From: UBA7446 sp038143535
Lineage (GTDB): Bacteria; Bacteroidota; Bacteroidia; Flavobacteriales; Flavobacteriaceae
Reading direction: 5' to 3'
DNA length: 64,000 bases
NCBI GenBank assembly: GCA_038143535.1
Contig: JAYQMD010000001.1
Span: forward strand, 558,001 to 622,000
Positions 35,255 through 44,747 of this stretch are shown here, piece after piece (the stretch's first letter is position 1; every line of letters begins with the position of its first letter). Under the pieces are notes generated by a model. That model saw nothing but the letters and a program-made list of their open reading frames with translations, was not told the DNA's origin and did no database searches. Position numbers and translations under genes: made by a program.

Positions 35255-36583
35255 ATGCATATGCCACAACACAAAAAAGGGGACAAACGTCTTTTAAGCG
35301 CTTGGGTCTCATACGATTGGGCAAATTCCGTTTATTTTCTCGTTATTTCTTCCGCTATTTTTCCACTCTACTATGGATATATATGCGCTGATGAAACATA
35401 TTTAGAAGTGTTTGGTATGTCGGTTAAAAATACAGCGCTCATCAGTTATGTAACAGCCCTAGCCTTTATGTTTATTGCGATTTGGTCTCCTATTCTCTCT
35501 GGTATCGCCGATTATATGGGTAACAAAAAACGGTTTATGCAGTTTTATTGTTACTTAGGGTCCGCTGCTTGTGTTGGGTTGTATTGGTTTGAAATCGACA
35601 ACCTTTTATGGGGTTTGTTGTTTTATTTTTTAGCATTGGTTGGTGCCTGGTCAAGTTTGGTTTTTTACAATTCTTACCTTCCCGATATTGCCTATCCAGA
35701 ACAGCACAATAAAGTCAGTGCGCGAGGTTTTGCGTTGGGGTATATTGGAAGTGTATTATTGCTGCTTATTAACCTATTTATGGTATTGAAGCCAGAATGG
35801 TTCAACATTCCTGGTGAAAGCGGAGCGGCCTCCATGAAAGCCATGCGCTACTCTTTTGTGATGGTTGGTATATGGTGGTTTGGATTTAGCCATATCGCTT
35901 TCTACCACTTGCCGCGTGGTTTCAAAGACAAGGTATATACCAAAGACATTTTCTTTAATGGTTATCGCGAGCTTAAAATAGTTTGGAATAACCTTCGCAA
36001 ACTCACACAATTAAAACGTTATTTGGGTGCTTTTTTTGTATTTAGCATGGCCTTGCAAACGGTAATGATAGTAGCTGCCTATTTTGGAGAGCAAGAAATT
36101 TCGTGGTCTGGTCAAGAGAAAACCATGGGGCTTATCATCAGTATTTTACTCATTCAAATCATTGCTATTTTCGGGGCATTGCTTTCCTCTAAGCTCGCTA
36201 ATAAATGGGGCAATATCAAAACACTTATATTGCTTAATGGTATTTGGGTAGCCTTGTGTATAAGTGCTTATTTTATCTATGAACCCATTGAGTTTTATTT
36301 TGTTGCTGCTTTTGTAGGTCTTTGTATGGGCGGCATACAATCCGTAGCCCGCTCAACCTATTCTCAACTGATACCCGTAACCCTTGACACAACGTCTTAT
36401 TTCAGTTTCTACGACGTCTCTGAAAAGGTGGGTATTGTTATTGGCATGTTGATGTATGGCACCATAGACCAAATAACAGGCAGCATGCGAAACGCCATCT
36501 TGTTTTTTGTGCTCTTTTTCTTTGTTGGAGCTGTATTGTTAATTCGCCTCTACCGCAAAGACAAAAATCTGGCTGCAAATTAG
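35255..36583 (+). CDS. MFS transporter, UMF1/Atg22-like
   Basis: An inner-membrane carrier with about 12 helices. The N-terminus LLSAWVSYDWANSVYFLVISSAIFPLYYG is the hallmark of the UMF1 (Atg22-like, PF11700) branch, related to the yeast vacuolar amino-acid effluxer; bacterial substrates are unknown. The ATG at 35255 gives 442 residues; an in-frame TTG lies 30 bases upstream and another ATG 6 bases downstream. Its stop overlaps the end of the convergent DUF2807 pseudogene. Confidence 0.88.
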   Translation: MHMPQHKKGDKRLLSAWVSYDWANSVYFLVISSAIFPLYYGYICADETYLEVFGMSVKNTALISYVTALAFMFIAIWSPILSGIADYMGNKKRFMQFYCYLGSAACVGLYWFEIDNLLWGLLFYFLALVGAWSSLVFYNSYLPDIAYPEQHNKVSARGFALGYIGSVLLLLINLFMVLKPEWFNIPGESGAASMKAMRYSFVMVGIWWFGFSHIAFYHLPRGFKDKVYTKDIFFNGYRELKIVWNNLRKLTQLKRYLGAFFVFSMALQTVMIVAAYFGEQEISWSGQEKTMGLIISILLIQIIAIFGALLSSKLANKWGNIKTLILLNGIWVALCISAYFIYEPIEFYFVAAFVGLCMGGIQSVARSTYSQLIPVTLDTTSYFSFYDVSEKVGIVIGMLMYGTIDQITGSMRNAILFFVLFFFVGAVLLIRLYRKDKNLAAN

Positions 36584-37208
36584 TTTTTATTGATATTGCC
36601 TGAGCCTACAACTTTCTTGTTTGTTGTAGCTACATCTCTGTTTACGTGAACGTCTCCAGAGCCTACAATTTTAACCGAGATTAGATTTTTGCATACGCTG
36701 TAATATCCCAAGACCCCGTTATATGTGCAGTTGCGTTATTTACTTTTAGTGATTTGCCGTTATATCAGCAGCTACTATTATGTCTCCAGAGCCACTTACA
36801 CCCAATTTAAGTTTTGCTGTTTTTAGGGTTCACGCTCCTTTTATTTCACCAGAACCGTTCAATGAAATTTTGGATACTTCTTTAACGGGAATCTCAATGT
36901 GAATACCCTTTCCAAGAGGGTCTGAGGCTAACATAATCTTTGGATATGATAAGCAGCTTACCATTGTTGTTGGTCATCTCAATATACTACAAGATATTTT
37001 CTTCTGCTTTGAGCGTAATGATTCCCTCGCTTCCTCCTACGAGGCTAACGACCATGCTGCTGTGAACACTAATAATATTGTACCGCTCAACCTAACGAAT
37101 ATCTGTTGTTACTTTTCCGTTTCCTTTAATCGATTTGTTACACTGTGCATTGGTAAAGCTAATAAATAACAGGATTAATGAACTTAATAGTTGGTGTGTT
37201 GTTTTCAT
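36580..37208 (-). pseudogene. Decayed DUF2807 (head GIN domain) secreted protein
   Basis: Translated across frames, this 629-base stretch gives a signal peptide (MKTTHQLLSSLILLFISF...NAQ) followed by a DUF2807-like beta-helix: KGNGKVTTDIR, VERYNIISVHSS, EGIITLKAEENIL, EIPVKEVSKISLNGSGEIKG, LGVSGSGDIIVAADI and a final GSGNINKN. Lesions include TAG at codons 39 (37094-37092) and 74 (36989-36987), a frameshift near 36945, another TGA near 36830 and further shifts after 36770. It is a true old pseudogene. Intact relatives are exported or outer-membrane-linked proteins of unknown role. Confidence 0.85.
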
Positions 37209-37260
37209 GATTTTATTTGAGTTTGCATATAAATAACGAATTTGAAGCTAATTGTTACAA

Positions 37261-37275
37261 TGGCACAGAGTTTGA
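37261..37275 (+). promoter_or_regulatory. Sigma-54-like -24/-12 site upstream of lon
   Basis: TGGCACAGAGTTTGA: TGGCAC and TTG have the canonical RpoN offset of 11 bases, though the -12 motif is TTGA rather than TTGC. It would start transcription near 37286, about 70 bases before the lon ATG. The same motif at the same spacing precedes dnaK. Confidence 0.45.
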
Positions 37276-37356
37276 AAATATTAGCGTACAACTTAAAATC
37301 AGCTGTTTTTAAGGTTTTTGATTTAAAATCGGACAAAATGGCACTCACATATTTTT

Positions 37357-39807
37357 ATGTCTCAAAATAAAATCTTGTCTTTAGAAACCCTTTTACCTCA
37401 AGATTTAGAGGATGAAGCGGATTTGATCCCACTGATGACTTCAGACGATGAGGAAGCCATGCTCAAAGAACCACTTCCTGAAGAGCTGCCGATACTTCCA
37501 TTAAAAAACACTGTATTGTTTCCCGGTGTTGTGATTCCAATTACTGCCAGTAGAGATCGCTCAGTTAAGCTTATTAAAGAAGTAAACAGTGGGAATAAAT
37601 TGCTTGGCGTAATTGCCCAACAGAACGGCGATACCAAATCACCTACTCCAAGCGATTTGTTTAAAAAAGGAACACTGGCAAAAGTTTTACGATTACTTAA
37701 AATGCCAGACGGCAACACTACCGTTATTTTGCAGGGAAAAAAGCGATTTGAAACCGCTGCCTATACCCGTGAGCACCCTTTCTTAAAAGCCGAAATCAAA
37801 AGCTTAGCGGAGGTACGACCAGATGAAGGCGATCCCAATTTCGATGCAATCATCGATTCTATTCGCGATTTGGCTTTAAAGATTATTGCACAAAATCCCG
37901 AGATACCGTCCGAGGCATCTTTTGCCATCAAAAACATTCAGAGCAATTCGTTCTTGGTAAACTTTGTTAGCTCCAATATGAACATGTCCGTTGCCGAAAA
38001 ACAGGAAATATTGGAAATAGACCAACTTGATCAGCGCGCCATGCTGTGTTTGAAGAAAATGAATGTTGAGTACCAAAAGCTTTCTCTAAAAAACGACATT
38101 CAAAGTAAAGTGCGTACAGATTTAGACCAGCAACAGCGTGAGTATTTCTTGCACCAACAGATTAAAACCATTCAGGAAGAGTTGGGAGGCGTATCTTATG
38201 ACGAGGAGGTACACGAAATGCGTAAACGTGCCAAGACAAAGGCTTGGGACGACAAAGTAGCCAAGCACTTTAACAAGGAACTGGCCAAACTTGAACGGAT
38301 GAACCCACAGGTGGCTGAATACTCGGTACAACGAAATTATTTGGATTTGTATTTGAACTTGCCTTGGAATACCTATTCTAAGGATTCCTTTGATTTGGAC
38401 CGTGCAAAGAAAATTTTAGACCGTGACCACTTTGGTTTGGACAAGGTCAAGCAGCGTATCATTGAGCATTTGGCGGTATTGAAGTTACGAAACGACATGA
38501 AGTCGCCCATATTATGTTTGGTAGGCCCTCCTGGTGTTGGAAAAACGTCATTGGGTAAATCTATTGCTGAAGCCTTAGGTAGAAAATATGTGCGCATGTC
38601 ATTGGGAGGAATGCGCGATGAAGCTGAAATACGCGGACATCGCAAAACTTATATTGGTGCCATGCCAGGTCGGGTGTTGCAAAACATCAAAAAAGCATCT
38701 ACATCTAACCCCGTATTTGTACTTGATGAGTTAGACAAGCTTGCGGAAAGTGCTCATGGCGATCCATCTTCGGCCATGCTAGAAGTGTTAGATCCAGAGC
38801 AAAATACTACTTTTTACGACAACTACTTGGAAACAGGCTATGACCTTTCAAAGGTAATGTTTATTGCAACGGCAAACGGACTTTCTTCGATACAGCCCGC
38901 GTTGCGTGACCGCATGGAAATCATAGAAGTTTCGGGTTATACAGTTGAGGAGAAAGTACAGATCGGACTGCGTTATTTATTGCCAAAACAGCTTAAGGAA
39001 CACGGGCTTAACAAATTGGCCGTAAAACTGCCCAAGGCAACCATGCAGCGCATCGTAGCTGGATACACACGTGAGTCGGGAGTAAGAGGTCTTGAAAAGC
39101 AAATTGCAAAGGTAGTGCGGCGCTTTGCTATGCTAGAAGCAAAAGAGACGCCAAGAACGCCCAAATTACTCAGTGAGGAGCTGGAACCCATACTGGGTCC
39201 TGCAAAGATGTTGCGCGACACCTACGAAAACAACAGCCTTGCCGGAATCGTTACTGGTCTTGCTTGGACAAGAGTTGGTGGCGATATTTTATTTATTGAA
39301 TCCTCTATCAGTAAGGGGAATGGCACCTTGTCCATTACTGGAAACCTAGGGAAAGTCATGAAGGAATCAGCGACGATAGCCTTACAATATATTAAGGCTC
39401 ATGCGACTGAATTGGAGATTGAAGAAGATTTCTTTTCCAAATATAATTTTCACATACACGTGCCCGAAGGGGCAACGCCAAAGGACGGTCCGAGTGCCGG
39501 CATTACCATGATTACCTCTCTTCTTTCGACCATTTTAAAGCGCAAGGTCAAAAACCGTATTGCCATGACTGGTGAGATTACCCTTCGCGGTAAAGTATTG
39601 CCTGTTGGTGGTATCAAGGAAAAGATACTGGCAGCCAAGCGCGCCAATATCAAGGAGATTGTTTTAAGTGAGAAAAATCAAGCGGATATCAATGAGATTC
39701 CACAACAGTACCTTAAAGGTTTACAGTTTCACTTTGTAAATTCCATAGACGAGGTACTTGCCATTGCCATCACCAAACAACGTGCATCGAGTACGAAAAA
39801 GCGTTAA
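37357..39807 (+). CDS. lon: ATP-dependent protease Lon
   Basis: Cytoplasmic AAA+ serine protease for damaged and regulatory proteins. It has 816 residues: LON substrate domain (about 40-240), coiled linker, AAA+ module with Walker A GPPGVGKTSLGKS and Walker B PVFVLDELDK, and the proteolytic domain with the Ser713-Lys756 dyad (KDGPSAGITM, GGIKEK). The acidic N-terminal extension before LPILPLKNTVLFPG is usual in Bacteroidota. It is followed 18 bases later by porQ. A possible sigma-54 site upstream hints at stress control. Confidence 0.97.
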   Translation: MSQNKILSLETLLPQDLEDEADLIPLMTSDDEEAMLKEPLPEELPILPLKNTVLFPGVVIPITASRDRSVKLIKEVNSGNKLLGVIAQQNGDTKSPTPSDLFKKGTLAKVLRLLKMPDGNTTVILQGKKRFETAAYTREHPFLKAEIKSLAEVRPDEGDPNFDAIIDSIRDLALKIIAQNPEIPSEASFAIKNIQSNSFLVNFVSSNMNMSVAEKQEILEIDQLDQRAMLCLKKMNVEYQKLSLKNDIQSKVRTDLDQQQREYFLHQQIKTIQEELGGVSYDEEVHEMRKRAKTKAWDDKVAKHFNKELAKLERMNPQVAEYSVQRNYLDLYLNLPWNTYSKDSFDLDRAKKILDRDHFGLDKVKQRIIEHLAVLKLRNDMKSPILCLVGPPGVGKTSLGKSIAEALGRKYVRMSLGGMRDEAEIRGHRKTYIGAMPGRVLQNIKKASTSNPVFVLDELDKLAESAHGDPSSAMLEVLDPEQNTTFYDNYLETGYDLSKVMFIATANGLSSIQPALRDRMEIIEVSGYTVEEKVQIGLRYLLPKQLKEHGLNKLAVKLPKATMQRIVAGYTRESGVRGLEKQIAKVVRRFAMLEAKETPRTPKLLSEELEPILGPAKMLRDTYENNSLAGIVTGLAWTRVGGDILFIESSISKGNGTLSITGNLGKVMKESATIALQYIKAHATELEIEEDFFSKYNFHIHVPEGATPKDGPSAGITMITSLLSTILKRKVKNRIAMTGEITLRGKVLPVGGIKEKILAAKRANIKEIVLSEKNQADINEIPQQYLKGLQFHFVNSIDEVLAIAITKQRASSTKKR

Positions 39808-39825
39808 TTTGCGTTTTTTGTAGGG

Positions 39826-40839
39826 ATGAGGCATTTTGCTGTTTATTTTATGTTGGGCTATGCGGCTTTTTTGAGCGCACAAATTGGTGGTGATGCCACC
39901 TTTCGCTTTTTAGAACTTTCCAATTCCCCACGTCAACTCGCATTGGGCGATCCCATTACGCTTAGTGATATGGATATTAGTTCAACGCTTGCCAACCCTG
40001 CAATGATTTCGGGTGAGCACGGAGGTCAGGTAATGGTCAATTATGAACCTTATTTTGACGGCATCAATCGAGGAACCGCTGCATATGCCTATACAATCAA
40101 CAGACAAAAAGCCTTAGTTTTTGATGTAAACTACATCAATTACGGCGCTTTTGAAGGCACCGATCCACTCGGCAATCCAACGGGTAGTTTTACGGCAAGT
40201 GAAGTAGCCCTTGGACTTGCAAGTTCCCATTATTTTCTTCGACAAAATATACACTTGGGCATGCGTTTACGCTATGCGCTATCTAATTTGGAATCGTATA
40301 GTTCTTATGCCATCCTTGGTGACATTGGGCTTTATTACAGTCCTGTTTCAAAGCCTTTACGGATTGCCTTGGTCTATCAGCATTTGGGTAGCCAATTGAC
40401 AGCTTATGAAGATGTATTTGAACCCTTACCTTCTAACCTCAGCTTGGGCTTCTCCAGTGCGCTTAAGCACTTGCCATTGCGATGGCACTTGACGTTCCAT
40501 CATTTAAACAAGTACCCCTTGTATTTTGACAATCCAAAGGATGTAAGCCAAACTCTGGGTGGTCGCACCAACCAGCGTTCTGCTGGTCTGGCCACGAAGC
40601 TATTACGTCATGCCTCATTTGGTGTTGAATTTTTTCCAGAATCATTGTTCTCTATTCGTTTGGGTTATCATGCACAGCGTGCAGCAGAATTGCGTATTTT
40701 AGAGCTGCGTAATTTTTCAGGTCTATCGTTTGGCGTGGGTATGCAACTGCGCCGTTTGCGTTTTCAAATAAGTCATGCACGCTATAACATAGCTGGAAAC
40801 CGCATGTTTTTGGGATTAACCCTAAAACCAAGACGATGA
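39826..40839 (+). CDS. porQ: Type IX secretion system protein PorQ
   Basis: A 337-residue outer-membrane barrel with a signal peptide (about 1-18, ending LSAQ). The mature N-terminus GGDATFRFLELSNSPRQLALG and following NPAMIS are typical of PorQ, a T9SS component of the cell-surface attachment complex with PorU, PorV and PorZ. The barrel continues with repeated amphipathic strands to a basic C-terminus. The porQ-cmk order with an ATGA overlap is usual in flavobacteria. Its presence implies the cell uses T9SS to display or secrete proteins. Confidence 0.88.
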   Translation: MRHFAVYFMLGYAAFLSAQIGGDATFRFLELSNSPRQLALGDPITLSDMDISSTLANPAMISGEHGGQVMVNYEPYFDGINRGTAAYAYTINRQKALVFDVNYINYGAFEGTDPLGNPTGSFTASEVALGLASSHYFLRQNIHLGMRLRYALSNLESYSSYAILGDIGLYYSPVSKPLRIALVYQHLGSQLTAYEDVFEPLPSNLSLGFSSALKHLPLRWHLTFHHLNKYPLYFDNPKDVSQTLGGRTNQRSAGLATKLLRHASFGVEFFPESLFSIRLGYHAQRAAELRILELRNFSGLSFGVGMQLRRLRFQISHARYNIAGNRMFLGLTLKPRR

Positions 40840-41507
40840 AAAAACCTTTTGTCATTGCCATAGACGGTGCCTCTTCAACGGGTAAAAGCACCCTTGCCAA
40901 GGGACTTGCCAAGGCCTTGGGATTTATACATGTAGACTCAGGCGCTATGTACCGAGGCGTTACACTCTATGCTCAACAGCATGACCTTCTCGAAAACAAA
41001 AAGCTAAAAATCGAAAACCTGTTGTCACAATTGGACGACATTCACCTGTGGTTTGAAGGCGATACCTTTTGGCTAAATGGTGTTGATGTAAGCGCTGAAA
41101 TACGCAGCATGCAGGTATCTGAAGCGGTTAGCTTGGTAGCTGCTATTCCAGAAGTGCGTACTTTTTTGGTGGCGCAGCAGCGCATTATAGGCGCTAACCA
41201 ATCTGTTGTTATGGATGGACGCGATATAGGCACGGTAGTGTTCCCCATGGCAGATTTAAAACTTTTTTTAACGGCAGATGTCAATATCAGGGCGCAACGC
41301 CGCTTTGATGAACTCAGTGCTCAAAACAACTTAACATCTGTTGCGGAAGTGCGAAACAACCTCGCCGAGCGTGACCATCTTGACAGTACCCGCGCCGATT
41401 CACCCCTTTTGCAAGCTGCAGATGCCATAACGTTAGATGCGACCCAGTATTCTGTCGAAAGTATGCGAGACTACGTATTGGACTTGGTGGCCAAACGCTT
41501 GAACTAG
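40836..41507 (+). CDS. cmk: (d)CMP kinase
   Basis: Phosphorylates CMP and dCMP, 223 residues. P-loop GASSTGKSTLAKGLAKALG, then HVDSGAMYRG, VVMDGRDIGTVVFP and the lid region RRFDEL...RDHLDSTRADSPL. Intact. It overlaps porQ by 4 bases and is presumably transcribed with it; rpsA, often next to cmk in other phyla, follows after one intervening gene. Confidence 0.96.
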   Translation: MKKPFVIAIDGASSTGKSTLAKGLAKALGFIHVDSGAMYRGVTLYAQQHDLLENKKLKIENLLSQLDDIHLWFEGDTFWLNGVDVSAEIRSMQVSEAVSLVAAIPEVRTFLVAQQRIIGANQSVVMDGRDIGTVVFPMADLKLFLTADVNIRAQRRFDELSAQNNLTSVAEVRNNLAERDHLDSTRADSPLLQAADAITLDATQYSVESMRDYVLDLVAKRLN

Positions 41508-41546
41508 GTTTTAAATTATATCTTTATAATACTAGATAAATTAATT

Positions 41547-42569
41547 ATGTATAAACAAATATGTTACAGTCTTGTTGTCACGGCGCTACTTCTTGTTTCG
41601 TGCACCATTAAACCCAAAGCCGAGCAAAACAAAGCTGCCAATACGATTACTGAACAGTTTAACGTAAGCATACACGATACAGCAGCATTGTCGCTCATAG
41701 CACCAGATGCTTCTTTTGAAATACTGGCTACTGGATTTAAATGGAGTGAAGGCCCCTTGTGGGTTGACAGCTTGCAGGCGGTACTTTTTTCCGATGTCCC
41801 TGCAAATAAGATTTACAAATGGAGTCCAAAAGATAGCCTAAGTATTTACCTTGAATATGCCGGTCATACGGGAGAGGGGAATAAAGATTCCAACAGAGGC
41901 TCTAACGGTTTGATTTTAGACAGTAAAAACAACTTGCTGTTGTGTCAGCATGGCGATAGGCGTATTGCCCGCCTTGACGCTGATTTAAGTGATCCTAAAC
42001 CGCAGTTTGTAACCCTAGCCGATACCTTTGATGATAAACCATTTAACAGTCCAAATGATTTGGATGTAGATCACGATGGTAACATATATTTCACTGATCC
42101 ACCCTATGGTCAGCCGGGCACTAAAACAGCGGAGATAGGATTTAACGGTGTATTTAAAGTAACACCAAACGGTGCGGTTAGCATGTTGATCGACAGCCTT
42201 ATCCGTCCAAATGGAATTGCTTTGTCACTCAACCAAAAAATGCTCTATGTCAATCATTCCGACAAAGAAAAACCCTTTTTATACCAATACGAAATTGCAG
42301 CAGATGGGTCGCTTGTAAATGGGCAGGTATTGTTTGATTTTAGGCCATTCACAAAGCAATTTAAAGGCATGCCAGACGGATTGAAAATCCATAAGAGCGG
42401 TAACATATTTGCCACGGGTCCCGGAGGTGTGCATATAATAAGTCCTGCAGGGAATCACCTGGCTACCATTGAGACGGGCAAGCGCTCGGCCAATTGTGCT
42501 TTTGATTCCGATCAAGACCATTTATATACGACCACAACAAACATGCTTCTTAGAATAGCGTTGAAGTAG
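41547..42569 (+). CDS. SMP-30/gluconolactonase family lipoprotein
   Basis: A six-bladed beta-propeller of 340 residues with a lipoprotein signal (VSC, Cys19). Metal- and active-site-like stretches are FKWSEGPLWVDS (with the Glu ligand), SNDLDVDHDGNIYFTDPPYG (the SPNDLDVD loop) and RPNGIALS. Relatives hydrolyse lactones such as gluconolactone; its location at the envelope suggests a periplasmic sugar-lactonase. The substrate is inferred only. It stands as a single gene. Confidence 0.87.
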   Translation: MYKQICYSLVVTALLLVSCTIKPKAEQNKAANTITEQFNVSIHDTAALSLIAPDASFEILATGFKWSEGPLWVDSLQAVLFSDVPANKIYKWSPKDSLSIYLEYAGHTGEGNKDSNRGSNGLILDSKNNLLLCQHGDRRIARLDADLSDPKPQFVTLADTFDDKPFNSPNDLDVDHDGNIYFTDPPYGQPGTKTAEIGFNGVFKVTPNGAVSMLIDSLIRPNGIALSLNQKMLYVNHSDKEKPFLYQYEIAADGSLVNGQVLFDFRPFTKQFKGMPDGLKIHKSGNIFATGPGGVHIISPAGNHLATIETGKRSANCAFDSDQDHLYTTTTNMLLRIALK

Positions 42570-42675
42570 TTTTTACAACAGTATTTTACCTTCTTCTGAA
42601 GAATTTATAATTTTTAGTTAAGCAGCAAATAGAACCCTCTCTCTAGTTTATACAGCTAAAGACTCTGTTATTTTT

Positions 42676-42706
42676 TTGTACATCTAAGCGAAAGACATTA
42701 CATTTG
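42676..42706 (+). promoter_or_regulatory. rpsA promoter
   Basis: TTG (42676-42678), 20 bases, then TACATTTG (42699-42706), a textbook Bacteroidota promoter. It predicts a leader of about 100 bases before the S1 start codon. Confidence 0.75.
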
Positions 42707-42740
42707 CCGTCCTCTTGGGAAGCGCTTTAGAGTAATACAA

Positions 42741-42785
42741 GAGTAAATAAACAAATAACCCTTCTGTAAGGCAGCGCCTTTACTC
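42741..42785 (+). other. Structured 5' leader of rpsA
   Basis: GAGTAAA (42741-42747) is complementary to TTTACTC (42779-42785), and inside them AAGGC-AGC-GCCTT (42768-42780) forms a perfect small hairpin that competes with the outer stem. A 16-codon ATG frame (42790-42840) overlaps the rpsA start out of frame. The structure ends 30 bases before the S1 ATG, a plausible autoregulatory site by analogy with proteobacterial rpsA. Confidence 0.4.
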
Positions 42786-42815
42786 CGCCATGCAGAATAC
42801 AAATAATACCGCAGC

Positions 42816-44702
42816 ATGGCTGACGAAAAACAAGCTGTAGAAGAAACAACCAAGGAAGTTGTTCCAACTACAGAAACCGCCACAGAGACAACAGCTAATG
42901 AAGAAGCTCAACCTGAAGAAGAAGTAACAGTAACTCCAGAAGAAGATTCTACACCAACCGTTTCACCTGAAGAATTCCTCTCCGGTTTTGATTGGCAAAA
43001 ATTTGAAGAGGGTATTGAAGCCGTTGAGGACGACAAACTAAAAGAATTTGAACAACTCGTTTCTGAAAACTTTGTAGATACACAAGGTGCAGACGTTGTT
43101 GTTGGGAAAGTCATTCACATGACCGATCGCGAAGCCATTATTGATATCAACGCCAAATCTGAAGGTGTTATTTCGCTTAATGAATTTCGCTACAACCCAG
43201 ACCTCAAAGTAGGAGACACGGTTGAGGTAATGATTGACACCCGCGAAGACAAAACCGGACAACTTGTATTGTCACATCGTAAGGCACGTACCATCATGGC
43301 ATGGGATCGTGTTAATGCAGCGCACAACAATCAAGAAGTTGTTACTGGATTTGTTAAATGTCGTACAAAAGGAGGAATGATTGTAGATGTATTTGGTATT
43401 GAAGCATTCTTACCCGGTTCGCAAATTGATGTAAAACCAATTCGCGATTATGATCAATACGTGAACAAAAACATGGAGTTCAAGATTGTCAAGATTAACC
43501 ATGAGTTCAAAAACGTTGTGGTATCCCACAAAGCACTGATTGAAGCGGACATCGAAGAGCAGAAAAAAGAAATCATTGCTCAACTTGAAAAAGGTCAAGT
43601 ACTTGAAGGAACGGTCAAAAACATTACCTCGTACGGGGTGTTTATCGACCTTGGAGGTGTAGATGGACTGGTACACATTACCGATCTATCTTGGAACCGT
43701 ATCAGCCACCCAAGCGAAATCTTGGAGGTAGAGCAAAAGCTCAATGTGGTTATCCTTGACTTCGATGATGACAAGTCACGTATCCAACTTGGTGTGAAGC
43801 AATTATCGCAGCACCCATGGGAAGCTATTGACCAGTTAATGAACGAGGGCGAAACCGTTAAGGGTAAAGTTACCGTTATCGCTGATTATGGCGCATTTAT
43901 TGAAGTAGCCCCTGGTGTTGAAGGTCTTGTTCACGTTTCTGAAATGTCGTGGAGTACGCATTTGCGTTCTGCACAAGACTTTGTTAAAGTAGGGCAAGAG
44001 GTCGAGGCAGTTATCCTTAGTCTTGATCGTGAGGAGCGTAAAATGTCTTTGGGCATCAAGCAACTTTCGCAAGATCCTTGGACCGATATTACCATCAAAT
44101 ACCCATTGGGATCTAAGCATACAGGTATTGTTCGTAACCACACCAACTTTGGTGTGTTTGTTGAACTTGAAGAAGGTATTGACGGCTTAATCTACATCTC
44201 TGATTTGTCTTGGACCAAAAAAGTAAAACATCCATCTGAAGTGGTTAACGTTGGACAAGAACTTGAGGTGATTGTTCTTGAGTTGGACGTTGAAGGTCGC
44301 AAGCTAAGTCTTGGACACAAACAAACAACTGACAATCCTTGGGAGAAATACGCCAAAACATACGGCGAAGGCTCTAGTCACGAACTTGCCATTACAGAAA
44401 TCGTTGACAAGGGTGCTACCATAGAGCTGAATGATGACATCACTGCATTTGTGCCAGGGCGTCACCTTGAAAAGCAAGACGGAACCAAACTTGTAAAAGG
44501 CGAAACAGCTGAGTTTAAAGTTATTGAATTTAATAAAGACTTCAAGCGCGTTGTAATGTCACACGCAGCCGTTTACAAAGGGATTGAAGCGGATAATGTG
44601 AAAAAAGCCAAACGTAAAATGTCTGAAAATGCAGAAAAATCTACCCTTGGTGATTTAGATGCACTCGCAGATCTAAAGCGTAAAATGGACGGTGAAGAAT
44701 AG
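42816..44702 (+). CDS. rpsA: 30S ribosomal protein S1
   Basis: Brings mRNA to the ribosome. It has 628 residues: an acidic, Thr/Glu-rich N-terminal extension (about 1-50), then consecutive S1 OB-fold domains, with clear repeats at about 90-160, 175-245, 260-330, 345-415, 430-500 and a weaker one at 515-585 (for example GVFIDLGGVDGLVHITDLSW and GAFIEVAPGVEGLVHVSEMSW). The C-terminal tail is charged. It is monocistronic, with a strong promoter, a long structured leader and a terminator. Confidence 0.96.
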   Translation: MADEKQAVEETTKEVVPTTETATETTANEEAQPEEEVTVTPEEDSTPTVSPEEFLSGFDWQKFEEGIEAVEDDKLKEFEQLVSENFVDTQGADVVVGKVIHMTDREAIIDINAKSEGVISLNEFRYNPDLKVGDTVEVMIDTREDKTGQLVLSHRKARTIMAWDRVNAAHNNQEVVTGFVKCRTKGGMIVDVFGIEAFLPGSQIDVKPIRDYDQYVNKNMEFKIVKINHEFKNVVVSHKALIEADIEEQKKEIIAQLEKGQVLEGTVKNITSYGVFIDLGGVDGLVHITDLSWNRISHPSEILEVEQKLNVVILDFDDDKSRIQLGVKQLSQHPWEAIDQLMNEGETVKGKVTVIADYGAFIEVAPGVEGLVHVSEMSWSTHLRSAQDFVKVGQEVEAVILSLDREERKMSLGIKQLSQDPWTDITIKYPLGSKHTGIVRNHTNFGVFVELEEGIDGLIYISDLSWTKKVKHPSEVVNVGQELEVIVLELDVEGRKLSLGHKQTTDNPWEKYAKTYGEGSSHELAITEIVDKGATIELNDDITAFVPGRHLEKQDGTKLVKGETAEFKVIEFNKDFKRVVMSHAAVYKGIEADNVKKAKRKMSENAEKSTLGDLDALADLKRKMDGEE

Positions 44703-44720
44703 TAACATCCATAAATGAAC

Positions 44721-44747
44721 AAAAGGGGCGTTTAACGCCCTTTTTTT
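44721..44747 (+). terminator. rpsA terminator, probably bidirectional
   Basis: GGGCGTT / AACGCCC (44726-44732, 44734-44740) followed by seven T (44741-44747). On the other strand the four A at 44721-44724 give a short T run, so it may also end the leu operon, whose stop lies at 44746. Confidence 0.85.

Noticed and set aside
42570..42620. Terminator after the SMP-30 gene
   Set aside because: TTCTTC/GAAGAA is present but has almost no loop and only a broken T run, too weak to call.
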